In this document: one piece after another, positions 8,508-16,380 of the stretch
Position numbering within the stretch: the stretch's first letter is position 1
Layout: each line of letters starts with the position of its first letter
Origin: Bacteroidota bacterium
GTDB taxonomy: Bacteria > Bacteroidota > Bacteroidia > B-17B0 > Aurantibacillaceae
Reading direction: 5' to 3'
Length of the DNA: 64,000 nt
NCBI GenBank assembly: GCA_020403265.1
Contig: JADBXZ010000001.1
Span: 1 to 64,000, forward strand
Notes under the pieces: generated by a model
The model's input: only the letters and a program-made list of their open reading frames with translations
Database searches by the model: none
What the model was told of the DNA's origin: nothing
Translations under genes and position numbers: made by a program

Positions 8508-11447
8508 GTGATTTTGAAAGTGAATAATTTAAAAAACAGAATAGCAACACTATTCTGTTTTTTGTTTGCAGGACTTTTTGTGTACGCACAAAATTTTGCA
8601 GAACATGTAAATCCTTTTATTGGAACCGGTGGCCATGGCCATACTTTTCCCGGCCCTGTAGCGCCTTTCGGAATGGTTCAACTCAGCCCGGATACCAGAG
8701 TAGATGGAAGCTGGGACGGCTGCAGCGGTTACCACTATAGTGATTCTATCATTTATGGCTTCAGTCATACACATTTAAGCGGTACCGGCTGTAGCGATTG
8801 GGGTGATATTTTATTAATGCCAGGTTATGATTTACCAAACTTAAACAATCTAAACTATTCATCCGGATTTTCACACAACAACGAGACAGCAAAAGCCGGT
8901 TACTATTCTGTGAAACTTAATAATGGTGTTAAAGCTGAATTAACAACAACTTTAAGAACCGGGATACATCAATACACCTTTTTAAAAAACAAGAAACCAC
9001 AAGTCATTCTAGACTTACTTCACCGTGATGAAACGCTGAGTCAAAATGTTAGATTAATTGACAGCAACACTGTTGTTGGTTTCAGAATAAGTAAAGCCTG
9101 GGCGAAAGAGCAATTTATTTTCTTCGCCATTAAATTCAGTCAATCCATTTCAAGATTTGATTATGCAGTAAAGAAACAATTTAAGAACCAACTCAATATT
9201 AAAACCAAAGAAAAACCCGAAGGCGCCATATTTGAATTTAAAGATTTAAATGGTAAGCCACTAATTATAAAAGTTGGCATTTCAATGGTAAGTGAAGATG
9301 GCGCACTTGCGAATTTGAATGCAGAAGCTCAGCATTGGGACTTTGAAAAATATGTAAAGGAGGCCAAAAATAATTGGAATCAAGAACTTTCTAAAATAGA
9401 AGTAACAGAGGAAAACAGCGATAAATTATCGATATTCTACACCTCACTTTATCATTGCTTCATCCACCCAAGTATCGCAAGTGATGTGGATGGAAACTAC
9501 AGAGGTCGTGATAATAAAATTCACAAAGCTCAAAATTACACGCATTATATGGTGTTTAGTTTGTGGGATACATACAGGGCATTGCATCCACTACTAACAA
9601 TAATTGATAAAAAGCGAACTGCAGATTTCATCAACACGTTTATATCACAATACGAACAATGCGGTAGGTTTCCGATGTGGGAATTATCAAGTAATGAAAC
9701 CGATTGTATGATAGGATTTCATTCCGTTTCTGTTGTGGCGGATGTAATGGCAAAAGGTATTAAAGGTTTTGATTATTCAAAAGCATTTGAGGGTAGCATT
9801 GCTACTTCTAAATTTGAAAAATACGGACTACCTACATTTAATGAAAACTCATTTTTACAAGTAGAAGATGAAAGTGAAAGCGTAAGCAAAACACTAGAAT
9901 ATGGCTATAACAATTATTGCGTTTATAAAATCGCAGAGATTTTAAATCAATCTACAAACTATTTACCTTACCATATTCGATCATTTGCATTTTTGAATTT
10001 ACTTCATCCAACCTCAAAGTTTATGCAACCAAGATACAATGGTGGTTGGCTCACACCTTTTTTTCCAAATCAAATTAATAATCATTTCACCGAAGGTAAT
10101 AGTTGGCAATATTCGTTTTATGTACCACACCAAGTTCATCAATTAATTAATTTGCATGGTGGACCAAAAGCATTTGAAAATAAACTGGATGAGTTATTCA
10201 CCACTAAACAAAAAACAATTGGAAGAGAACAGGCAGATGTAACCGGACTCATTGGTCAATATGCGCACGGTAACGAGCCAAGTCACCACATGGCTTATTT
10301 GTATAATTATATCAATAAACCTTACAAGACAATTTACTATACTCACAAAATAGGAAATGAATTTTATAAGAATTCACCTGATGGATTAATAGGTAATGAA
10401 GATTGTGGCCAAATGAGTGCATGGTATGTTTTTAATGCGTTAGGATTTTATCCGGTTTGCCCTGGAGAAACTAACTATCAATTAAGTTTGCCGTATTTTA
10501 AAAAAATAAACATTAAATTAGAAAATGGTAACCGGTTTTTGATTGAGCGTGAGTCTAATTCAGATGAATATCTTAATAGTGTTGAAATCAATGGAAGTTT
10601 ACTTAATAATTTTAATTTAGCACATGATGCAATTGACAAGGGCGGAAAACTTTTATTCAAATCAAACCAAACAAAAATAAAAAGTGAGAGTTATTTGAAA
10701 AATTTTGTTGCAACGCCAATCTCGTCAATTCTGCCAATAGTTGCACCTGTTATTGAAACCAACTTAAAAGTATTTGCAGATAAAGAACTTGTCAAAATAG
10801 TAGATCTTAACTCAAACACGAAACAAACTATCAGATATACCATCAATGGAAACGAACCAACTCAAAATTCCATGATATATACTAAACCATTCTATGTCAA
10901 TTCAACATGTATTATTAAAGCCAAGTCGTATTCCGTAAATGATTCTAGTTGTGTAACTGAAACTAAATTATTCAAACTGCCTAATAATTATAAAATTTCA
11001 ACGACCGGTACAATAAATCCACAATATAAAGCCATGGGACCATCCACCCTACTCGATGGTTTAAATGGCCCGTTAGATTGGAGAAAAGGCGAATGGCTTG
11101 GCTATCAAGGGCAAGACATAGAAATCACAATTGATATGCTTCAATTAAAGAGTATTACAGAAGTAAATCCTAATTTTTTGCAAGATTCGAGGTCTTGGAT
11201 ATTAATACCAAAACAAGTTGAGTGTTTAATAAGTAATGACAACAAAGTCTATACTAAATTAGGGGATAAGCAATCGAATACTAATCCAAAATTAGAAGAA
11301 ATAGTCGCTGAAGCATTTAGCTTTCAATGCGATCAAAAATGCCGTTACATTAAACTAAAAATAACACACTTTGGGAAACTACCTGATTGGCATATTGGAA
11401 GTGCGAATGATGCATTCTTTTTTATTGATGAAATTAAAATTAAATAA
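8508..11447 (+). CDS. Glycoside hydrolase family 92 (alpha-mannosidase) with C-terminal carbohydrate modules
   Basis: 979 residues. A signal peptide (core ATLFCFLFAGLFVYAQ) precedes the GH92 N-terminal domain (HVNPFIGTGGHGHTFPGPVAPFG) and catalytic domain with family signatures WELSSNETDCMIGFHSV, GNEPSHHMAYLYNY and GNEDCGQMSAWYVFNALGFYPV. GH92 enzymes are calcium-dependent exo-alpha-mannosidases. After about residue 750 comes a chitobiase C-terminal-like module (IRYTINGNEPTQNS) and then an F5/8-type-C-like module (LDGLNGPLDWRKGEWLGYQG). There is no ATG before the signal peptide: candidate starts are GTG 8508, TTG 8514 and GTG 8520. GTG 8520 gives the most typical signal peptide. A perfect 14-bp hairpin overlaps these codons. 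No T9SS domain is seen; export to periplasm or surface is inferred. Confidence 0.9.
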   Translation: MILKVNNLKNRIATLFCFLFAGLFVYAQNFAEHVNPFIGTGGHGHTFPGPVAPFGMVQLSPDTRVDGSWDGCSGYHYSDSIIYGFSHTHLSGTGCSDWGDILLMPGYDLPNLNNLNYSSGFSHNNETAKAGYYSVKLNNGVKAELTTTLRTGIHQYTFLKNKKPQVILDLLHRDETLSQNVRLIDSNTVVGFRISKAWAKEQFIFFAIKFSQSISRFDYAVKKQFKNQLNIKTKEKPEGAIFEFKDLNGKPLIIKVGISMVSEDGALANLNAEAQHWDFEKYVKEAKNNWNQELSKIEVTEENSDKLSIFYTSLYHCFIHPSIASDVDGNYRGRDNKIHKAQNYTHYMVFSLWDTYRALHPLLTIIDKKRTADFINTFISQYEQCGRFPMWELSSNETDCMIGFHSVSVVADVMAKGIKGFDYSKAFEGSIATSKFEKYGLPTFNENSFLQVEDESESVSKTLEYGYNNYCVYKIAEILNQSTNYLPYHIRSFAFLNLLHPTSKFMQPRYNGGWLTPFFPNQINNHFTEGNSWQYSFYVPHQVHQLINLHGGPKAFENKLDELFTTKQKTIGREQADVTGLIGQYAHGNEPSHHMAYLYNYINKPYKTIYYTHKIGNEFYKNSPDGLIGNEDCGQMSAWYVFNALGFYPVCPGETNYQLSLPYFKKINIKLENGNRFLIERESNSDEYLNSVEINGSLLNNFNLAHDAIDKGGKLLFKSNQTKIKSESYLKNFVATPISSILPIVAPVIETNLKVFADKELVKIVDLNSNTKQTIRYTINGNEPTQNSMIYTKPFYVNSTCIIKAKSYSVNDSSCVTETKLFKLPNNYKISTTGTINPQYKAMGPSTLLDGLNGPLDWRKGEWLGYQGQDIEITIDMLQLKSITEVNPNFLQDSRSWILIPKQVECLISNDNKVYTKLGDKQSNTNPKLEEIVAEAFSFQCDQKCRYIKLKITHFGKLPDWHIGSANDAFFFIDEIKIK
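8531..8563 (+). terminator. Perfect 14-bp hairpin with T-run inside the GH92 signal-peptide codons
   Basis: AAAAAACAGAATAG (8531-8544), loop CAACA, then the exact reverse complement CTATTCTGTTTTTT (8550-8563). The shape is that of an intrinsic terminator for the SPT gene ending at 8500, yet it encodes part of the GH92 signal peptide (residues NRIATLFCFL). It could end most SPT transcripts, act as an attenuator of GH92, or both. Confidence 0.65.
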
Positions 11448-12072
11448 AATACTACTATTAGGCTTATTACTGACCATTAGCTTTCAGGGCTGTTTACTAT
11501 TTAAAAAGGAACTAAAATCCCCTGTTGCAATCAAAATAATTGAAGAAGGGGCAACAATTCATATAGAATCAAATTTGAATTATACAAAATATGTCAACAA
11601 TTATTCAAAAGAAACTATTCTAAATGAATTCATGAAAGGCTTTAACGAAGAGGCGGGAAGGACGAAAAATCTAACAATCGTATATAACGACAACATTAAA
11701 GCAGACTATAACCTGGTTATAAAAACAATTCGTCTCACTGAGAAAAGCAAATTAGAAACCATTAACAATGAAAAATCTGAACTAAACGGACAGCAATTTG
11801 AATTGCATGAGGTAACCTGTGATGCAGAAGTTGAATTAATTAAACTAAGCGAAATAGATGCAAAACCCCTGAGATGCTTTAACTCGAAACAAAAATCAGA
11901 AAAGCTAAAAAATAACAGGAACTTATCTGATTTGTTAAGTGGAACAAATAAAGACAATAGCATATACAGAACTAAGCTCATGCCGGCAGAAATAGGCTTA
12001 ACACTTACTCAGGACGTAGGAAGACGAATTTGGGTTCCAATAACTAAAAAGCTCAGTAAAAAGCAAAAATAA
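11428..12072 (+). CDS. Lipoprotein of unknown function
   Basis: 214 residues from the ATG at 11428, which overlaps the last 20 bases of the GH92 gene. The frame is open further upstream, but only this start gives a clean lipoprotein signal (LNKILLLGLLLTISFQGC, Cys about residue 22 as lipidation site). The mature part holds a hydrophilic alpha/beta domain with AIKIIEEGATIHIESN and YNLVIKTIRLTEKSK, ending LTQDVGRRIWVPITKKL. I recognise no family. The overlap with the mannosidase gene suggests coupled translation and a shared role at the envelope. It ends 12 bases before the convergent methyltransferase gene. Confidence 0.7.
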   Translation: MKLKLNKILLLGLLLTISFQGCLLFKKELKSPVAIKIIEEGATIHIESNLNYTKYVNNYSKETILNEFMKGFNEEAGRTKNLTIVYNDNIKADYNLVIKTIRLTEKSKLETINNEKSELNGQQFELHEVTCDAEVELIKLSEIDAKPLRCFNSKQKSEKLKNNRNLSDLLSGTNKDNSIYRTKLMPAEIGLTLTQDVGRRIWVPITKKLSKKQK

Positions 12073-12084
12073 TTAGCATTACTT

Positions 12085-12705
12085 CTATTTTGGTTCAATT
12101 TTAAAAATTGTGGTAGAATCAATATTTACATCATCAACTGTTGTTGCTATGCCATAACCTACTAACTTAAAAGGCATGTAATTAATTAATTCCTCCGTTG
12201 AGGTAAAATACTCTCTTCCATACTTCTGAACACCTTCTCTGTATGTTACAAAATTATTAATTAAATATTTACCTCTAAAGTTCTCGAGTAGTTTTTGATT
12301 GATGGTTTTCAGATCATCTAGGATGTACCACATGATGTCAGCCAATAAAATGCAATCCACCTCATCTTTGCTTGGTAATTTATCCAAATCCAATATCGAA
12401 CCAACCTCAAAATTTAAATGCGGAAACTTTTGTTTCGCTTTCAAAATAGCTGTAGGTGAAATATCAATTGAACGCGGGATAATGCCTGTTTCCTGATGAA
12501 TCCAGTTCGCATAGTAACCCAAACCACAGCCATACTCTACGATATTCTTTATACCGTAGCGTTTGATATTCATGATGGCCATTGTGCGGCTGTATCGGTT
12601 TGGTTGTGTTGATTGTATCCATGGATCATCAAACTTTTGATACATCTCCTCATACTTAGCAACTAATTTGCCATCTTTTATTGCATAATCGTGATAACTT
12701 TCCAT
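12085..12705 (-). CDS. Class I SAM-dependent methyltransferase
   Basis: 206 residues with motif I VEYGCGLGYYANW (about residues 56-68), the acidic end of strand 2 (SIDISP) and a motif with D in CILLADIMWYI. These mark a Rossmann-type small-molecule or lipid methyltransferase. The N-terminal part (AKYEEMYQKFDDPW) is typical of Methyltransf_23/25-like proteins. The start is 9 bases downstream of the SDR gene stop on the same strand, so it is probably the last gene of that operon. The substrate is unknown. Confidence 0.75.
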   Translation of the reverse strand: MESYHDYAIKDGKLVAKYEEMYQKFDDPWIQSTQPNRYSRTMAIMNIKRYGIKNIVEYGCGLGYYANWIHQETGIIPRSIDISPTAILKAKQKFPHLNFEVGSILDLDKLPSKDEVDCILLADIMWYILDDLKTINQKLLENFRGKYLINNFVTYREGVQKYGREYFTSTEELINYMPFKLVGYGIATTVDDVNIDSTTIFKIEPK

Positions 12706-12714
12706 ATTAATATT

Positions 12715-13485
12715 TTATTGTGCGTTCCAACCTCCATCAACAGGCATTGCAATTCCGGTAAGTGTACTGGCGTGATCGCTCGCCATTAATAAAGCCGTTT
12801 GGCCAAGTGTCTCTAAACTAACAAAATCTTTAACAGCCTGTTTGTATAACATCACCTTACTTACAACATCAGCTTCGCTTAAATTATGGGCTTTTGCCTG
12901 ATCGGCTATTTGCTTCTCAACAAGCGGTGTTTTAACATAACCCGGACATATTGCATTAACTGTAATATTAAATGGCGCGCCTTCTAAAGCTAAAGTTTTT
13001 GTAAATCCAACTATTCCGTGTTTACTGGCTACATAAGCACTTTTAAATTCACTGGCAACCAATCCATGTGCAGAGGCAATATTAATAATACGACCGAATT
13101 TGCGATCTTTCATTCCTTTCCAAACGGCTTTGCTTAAATAAAATGCACTAGTTAAATTTATACCAATAATTGCATTCCATTTATCATCCGGAAAATCCTC
13201 AATTGGTGAAACAAATTGAATACCGGCATTATTGATTAAAACATCTACCTGACCAAATTTTGTATTGGCGGCATCCACCATAGATCTTAATTCTTCTGGC
13301 TTTAGCATATTAGCTGGGCTAAACATGGTTTGTATCCCAAATTCCTTGGCTAAGTTATCTGCAATCTTTTGTCCATTAGCTTCTAATCCGTTTAATACGA
13401 TATTGTATTGTTTTGTTTTTGCAAACTCTCTGGCAATTCCTAAACCAATGCCGCTTGTACTTCCTGTTATTAATGCTGTTCTCAT
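12715..13485 (-). CDS. 3-hydroxybutyrate dehydrogenase-like SDR
   Basis: 256-residue short-chain dehydrogenase. The cofactor motif is TGSTSGIGLGIA (residues 7-18), followed by NNAG near residue 85, the catalytic Ser in IINIASAHG and the YVASKHG motif (Tyr-xxx-Lys). The stretch SAHGLVASEFKSAYVASKHGI and the C-terminal LTGIAMPVDGGWNAQ match D-3-hydroxybutyrate dehydrogenases, which interconvert 3-hydroxybutyrate and acetoacetate with NAD. Other SDR specificities cannot be excluded. A TAAATTTG box at 13525-13532 gives it a candidate promoter that overlaps the stop of the upstream SCO gene. Confidence 0.82.
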   Translation of the reverse strand: MRTALITGSTSGIGLGIAREFAKTKQYNIVLNGLEANGQKIADNLAKEFGIQTMFSPANMLKPEELRSMVDAANTKFGQVDVLINNAGIQFVSPIEDFPDDKWNAIIGINLTSAFYLSKAVWKGMKDRKFGRIINIASAHGLVASEFKSAYVASKHGIVGFTKTLALEGAPFNITVNAICPGYVKTPLVEKQIADQAKAHNLSEADVVSKVMLYKQAVKDFVSLETLGQTALLMASDHASTLTGIAMPVDGGWNAQ

Positions 13486-13524
13486 AATTTACTTTTTTTA
13501 TAGATTACAATTATTTATCTCCTT

Positions 13525-13532
13525 CAAATTTA
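13525..13532 (-). promoter_or_regulatory. -7 box TAAATTTG for the SDR gene
   Basis: Perfect TAnnTTTG on the minus strand, 39 bases before the ATG at 13485 and overlapping the stop codon of the SCO gene. A TTG 15 bases further upstream is a possible but close -33 element. Confidence 0.45.
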
Positions 13533-14156
13533 GTCAATTTCAGTTTTCAATAGCTTTATGTCATTAATCATTTTTTTTACTTCAGAAGGATTTGTTCCAT
13601 CAAAGTAACCACGTATCCGACCTTTTTTATCAACCAATACAATTAGTTCGCTATGCAAAAAACCTTCTGGTGTTCCATCATCCTCTAACGCATTCACTAA
13701 ATAACCATAACGTGCCAAGTCATATATGGCCTTTTTTTGTCCTGTTAAAAAATGCCATTTCCCCTTTATGGCGCCGTAACTTAATGAATAACCATTTAAT
13801 AATTCAACGGTATCATGCAAAGGATTAACAGTATGACAGAGAATTAAAAATTCTTTATCGGTTTTAAACGAATCCTGAACCGTTTTTAAATTATTGGACA
13901 TTTGTGGGCAGATACTTTGGCATGTAGCAAAGAAAAAATCAGCTACATATATTTTACCCTGAGTCGTTTGATCAGTTACTAATTCCCCATGCTGATTAGT
14001 TAAAGTAAAAGTTCCGATTGTGTGATAAACCGTATCTTTATTGCCAAGATGTTTTTCTCCAAAAATTGGTAAAACAAATTGTTTAGTTGACTGATTAGCG
14101 CAGGCGCACAAAAGCACTAATGCACCAACGCAATTACTTATTAATCTTAATTTCAT
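13530..14156 (-). CDS. SCO1/SenC family copper-binding lipoprotein
   Basis: 208 residues. The N-terminus is a lipoprotein signal (CVGALVLLCAC). The thioredoxin-like SCO domain has the copper motif CQSICP (CxxxC) after VADFFFATCQS, and the conserved His in GFLHSELIVLVDKKGRIRG. SCO proteins deliver copper or electrons to the CuA site of cytochrome c oxidase, on the periplasmic side. The gene overlaps the upstream SCO-like gene by 23 bases, so both are made from one mRNA. Oxidase structural genes are not in the window. Confidence 0.88.
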   Translation of the reverse strand: MKLRLISNCVGALVLLCACANQSTKQFVLPIFGEKHLGNKDTVYHTIGTFTLTNQHGELVTDQTTQGKIYVADFFFATCQSICPQMSNNLKTVQDSFKTDKEFLILCHTVNPLHDTVELLNGYSLSYGAIKGKWHFLTGQKKAIYDLARYGYLVNALEDDGTPEGFLHSELIVLVDKKGRIRGYFDGTNPSEVKKMINDIKLLKTEID

Positions 14157-14787
14157 TGTCTTTTATCAATTCCTTTTTTGCTTCTTTTAATCTTAAATGC
14201 TTAAACTCATCTAACAAACGCTTCACTTCTGCCACATACCTGGCATCGTAAAAACCTCTAATATTTCTATTTTCATCTAATAGAACAATAAAACTATAAT
14301 CAATGTAGTATGGTTTTTTCCGAAAAAAAGTTTTATTCACACTATCAAATTTTTGCTGATTGATATTAAGAAATTGTAGATTTCCGCCACTCGTTAAGCG
14401 CTTCAGTGAGTCAGCAACCGGAACAGTTCCACCCACATTTTCAGCAACAATAAATACAGGTAAGTCTTTTACCTTTTCTTTTTTATAATTAATATACTCC
14501 CATAATCCTGCTAATCTGAATGACTCTGACTTGTAACTAGATTTCACGAACATTAGCGCCACTATCGGATATTCTTTAGTGTTGATGGTTGCCTTATTTG
14601 TTTGAATTTGGTCGCTGTAAAAATCCAAATCTACCTTGTAATAAATGGTATCGCCGGTAGAACCGGATATACTTTTAGGCCCATAAAATGGTAATTTTTT
14701 AGAATTAATGGTACTCGTTTCAAGGATAACCCATAAAGCAGACGGTAAAGCAATTATAAGCAGAAGTAACCATTTTTTGTTTTTCAT
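14134..14787 (-). CDS. SCO/thioredoxin-like protein lacking the metal-binding cysteines
   Basis: 217 residues from the ATG at 14787; the longer frame starts at a TTG and adds residues before the membrane anchor, so it is less likely. Residues 4-20 (KKWLLLLIIALPSALWV) form an N-terminal anchor. The rest resembles SCO proteins: KLPFYGPKS, then IVALMFVKS where CxxxC would be, and YSFIVLLDENRNIRGFYDARY at the end, aligning with the SCO gene's GRIRGYFDG. There is no cysteine in the protein, so it cannot bind copper as SCO does. It overlaps the true SCO gene by 23 bases. A non-metal partner or scaffold is a reasonable inference. Confidence 0.7.
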   Translation of the reverse strand: MKNKKWLLLLIIALPSALWVILETSTINSKKLPFYGPKSISGSTGDTIYYKVDLDFYSDQIQTNKATINTKEYPIVALMFVKSSYKSESFRLAGLWEYINYKKEKVKDLPVFIVAENVGGTVPVADSLKRLTSGGNLQFLNINQQKFDSVNKTFFRKKPYYIDYSFIVLLDENRNIRGFYDARYVAEVKRLLDEFKHLRLKEAKKELIKDNEIKINK

Positions 14788-14833
14788 AAATATTCCTGAA
14801 TAGTAAATTAGTGACAATTCCAAAAAGGAATTA

Positions 14834-14841
14834 CAAAAGTA
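14834..14841 (-). promoter_or_regulatory. -7 box TACTTTTG for the SCO operon
   Basis: Perfect TAnnTTTG on the minus strand, 46 bases before the ATG at 14787. A small hairpin (AATTCC, 5-base loop, GGAATT) lies in the leader immediately downstream of the box. Confidence 0.45.
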
Positions 14842-14952
14842 AGTAATGTATAACTGGTTTAAAACTAATTTACCTTTTTTTTGCTCAAATTAAAAACTTT
14901 GTTTTTATTTGTGGCGCTGAATGAAAATTAAGCTTGAAATAAAGTCTAAATG

Positions 14953-14972
14953 TAAATGGCTCTAGCCATTTA
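14953..14972. repeat. 8-bp hairpin next to the tRNA remnant
   Basis: TAAATGGC, loop TCTA, GCCATTTA: a perfect inverted repeat. It lies directly 3' of the tRNA-like D-arm sequence when read on the minus strand. It has no T-run, so it is not a standard terminator. Confidence 0.5.
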
Positions 14973-14976
14973 AATA

Positions 14977-14998
14977 TCACCAACTGAGCTACGGTCTT
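14977..14998 (-). pseudogene. tRNA 5'-half remnant
   Basis: On the minus strand this reads AAGACCGTAGCTCAGTTGGT(GA): seven acceptor-like bases, then GTAGCTCAGTTGGT, the standard tRNA D-arm start. The D-stem would normally close as GAGC a few bases later; here TAGAGC appears only after an extra ~14 bases, inside a hairpin. No anticodon arm, T-arm (GTTCRA) or 3' acceptor follows. It is a truncated or rearranged tRNA, not a functional one. Confidence 0.5.
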
Positions 14999-15050
14999 GG
15001 TTATTCAACAATCTTTAACTATTAATTTCCAAACATTAAAAACAATAAAC

Positions 15051-16370
15051 ATGTACTTAATTTTAAAATTTGGGGGTACAAGTGTTGGAACCCCACAACG
15101 AATCAAAGAGCTAGCTCAATTAACTGTTAATACTGAGCCCAAAATAGTGGTACTTAGTGCTATGAGCGGCACTACGAATGCTCTGGTAGAAATATGTAAT
15201 GCGTTATTCGCAAAAGATATCGTTGTAGCCAAACAAAAAATTGAATCGCTAAAAGAGAATTACATCAAAGTTGTTCAAGAATTATTTTCAAAGGACGAAA
15301 GCCTTTCTAAAGGTCAAAATTTGATTACAAGTCATTTTAATTATATCTACAATTTTACTTTAGATATGTTTACGGCAAATGAGGAAAAAGCAATTTTGGC
15401 ACAAGGTGAGTTGATAAGCACCGCTTTGTATCATTACTATTTAGAGGAACAAGATATTGAATCAGTATTATTACCGGCAATGAATTTTATGAGATTAGAT
15501 GTTAATGAAGAACCGGATCTTAACTTCATTGAAAATCAAATTAAAATTGAATTAGCAAAATACCCCAATGCTAAGTTGTTCATCACACAAGGTTACATTT
15601 GTAGAAATGCCTATGGCGAAATTGATAATTTAAAAAGAGGTGGCAGCGATTATACTGCATCCATAATTGGCGCGGCCATAAGAAGTCCGGAAGTGCAAAT
15701 CTGGACCGACATTGATGGTATGCATAATAACGACCCTCGTATTGTTAATAAAACGCATCCAATAAATGAATTAAGTTTTGATGAAGCTGCGGAATTAGCC
15801 TATTTTGGTGCTAAAATATTACACCCAACCTGTATTTTACCTGCACAAAAAAGAAATATACCGGTTCGCTTAAAAAACACCATGCAACCAAATGCAGAAG
15901 GTACATTAATTGCAAATTTAAATACAAAAGAAGGTATTAAGGCTGTTGCAGCTAAAGACGGCATTACGGCAATAAACATTAAGAGTGACCGAATGCTTTT
16001 GGCACATGGCTTTTTAAGATCTGTTTTTGAAGTATTTGAACGTTACAAAACTTCCATTGACATGATTACAACCAGCGAAGTGGCCGTTTCGCTCACAATT
16101 GACAACAATAAAAATCTTGAACACATCCTTAGAGAATTAAAAGAAATTGCAACCGTTGATGTGGAAGAAAATCAAACTATTATTTGTGTAGTTGGACAAG
16201 TGCCAAAAGAAAGCGCCGGTTACGGTTACAAGGTTTTAGAGGCATTGAAAGACATTCCATTGCGAATGGTTAGTTACGGAGGCAGTCCAAACAATATTTC
16301 GGTTTTGGTTAAAGGAGACTTAAAAAAACAAGCATTACAGGCCTTAAACAAAGGATTATTTGGATATTAA
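15051..16370 (+). CDS. lysC: Aspartate kinase (monofunctional)
   Basis: 439 residues from the ATG at 15051. The frame is open 18 codons further up to a TTG, but those codons fall in the tRNA-remnant region and KFGGTSVG then sits at residues 6-13, as usual for the family. The kinase domain shows KLFITQGYICRN, LKRGGSDYTASIIGAAI and WTDIDGMHNNDPR. Two ACT-type domains follow from about residue 300 (AINIKSDRML, ICVVGQVP), indicating allosteric control, probably by lysine. It phosphorylates aspartate, the first step to lysine/DAP, threonine and methionine. lysA starts 10 bases after the stop. Confidence 0.95.
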   Translation: MYLILKFGGTSVGTPQRIKELAQLTVNTEPKIVVLSAMSGTTNALVEICNALFAKDIVVAKQKIESLKENYIKVVQELFSKDESLSKGQNLITSHFNYIYNFTLDMFTANEEKAILAQGELISTALYHYYLEEQDIESVLLPAMNFMRLDVNEEPDLNFIENQIKIELAKYPNAKLFITQGYICRNAYGEIDNLKRGGSDYTASIIGAAIRSPEVQIWTDIDGMHNNDPRIVNKTHPINELSFDEAAELAYFGAKILHPTCILPAQKRNIPVRLKNTMQPNAEGTLIANLNTKEGIKAVAAKDGITAINIKSDRMLLAHGFLRSVFEVFERYKTSIDMITTSEVAVSLTIDNNKNLEHILRELKEIATVDVEENQTIICVVGQVPKESAGYGYKVLEALKDIPLRMVSYGGSPNNISVLVKGDLKKQALQALNKGLFGY

Positions 16371-16380
16371 AAATAAGTTT

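Larger units (their letters stand above)
14788..15050. other. 263-bp divergent region between the SCO-like gene and lysC
   Basis: Contains the SCO-operon -7 box, a tRNA 5'-half remnant (14977-14998) and an 8-bp stem hairpin (14953-14972). No clear TAnnTTTG box was seen for lysC. No riboswitch that I can recognise is present and no further coding frame is convincing. Confidence 0.5.

Noticed and set aside
14941-15000. Functional tRNA gene
   Set aside because: No anticodon arm, T-arm or 3' acceptor follows the D-arm-like sequence, so only a remnant is called.
14997-15050. Upstream TTG start for lysC
   Set aside because: The extra 18 codons lie in the tRNA-remnant region, show no homology, and KFGGTSVG sits at the usual place with the ATG at 15051.
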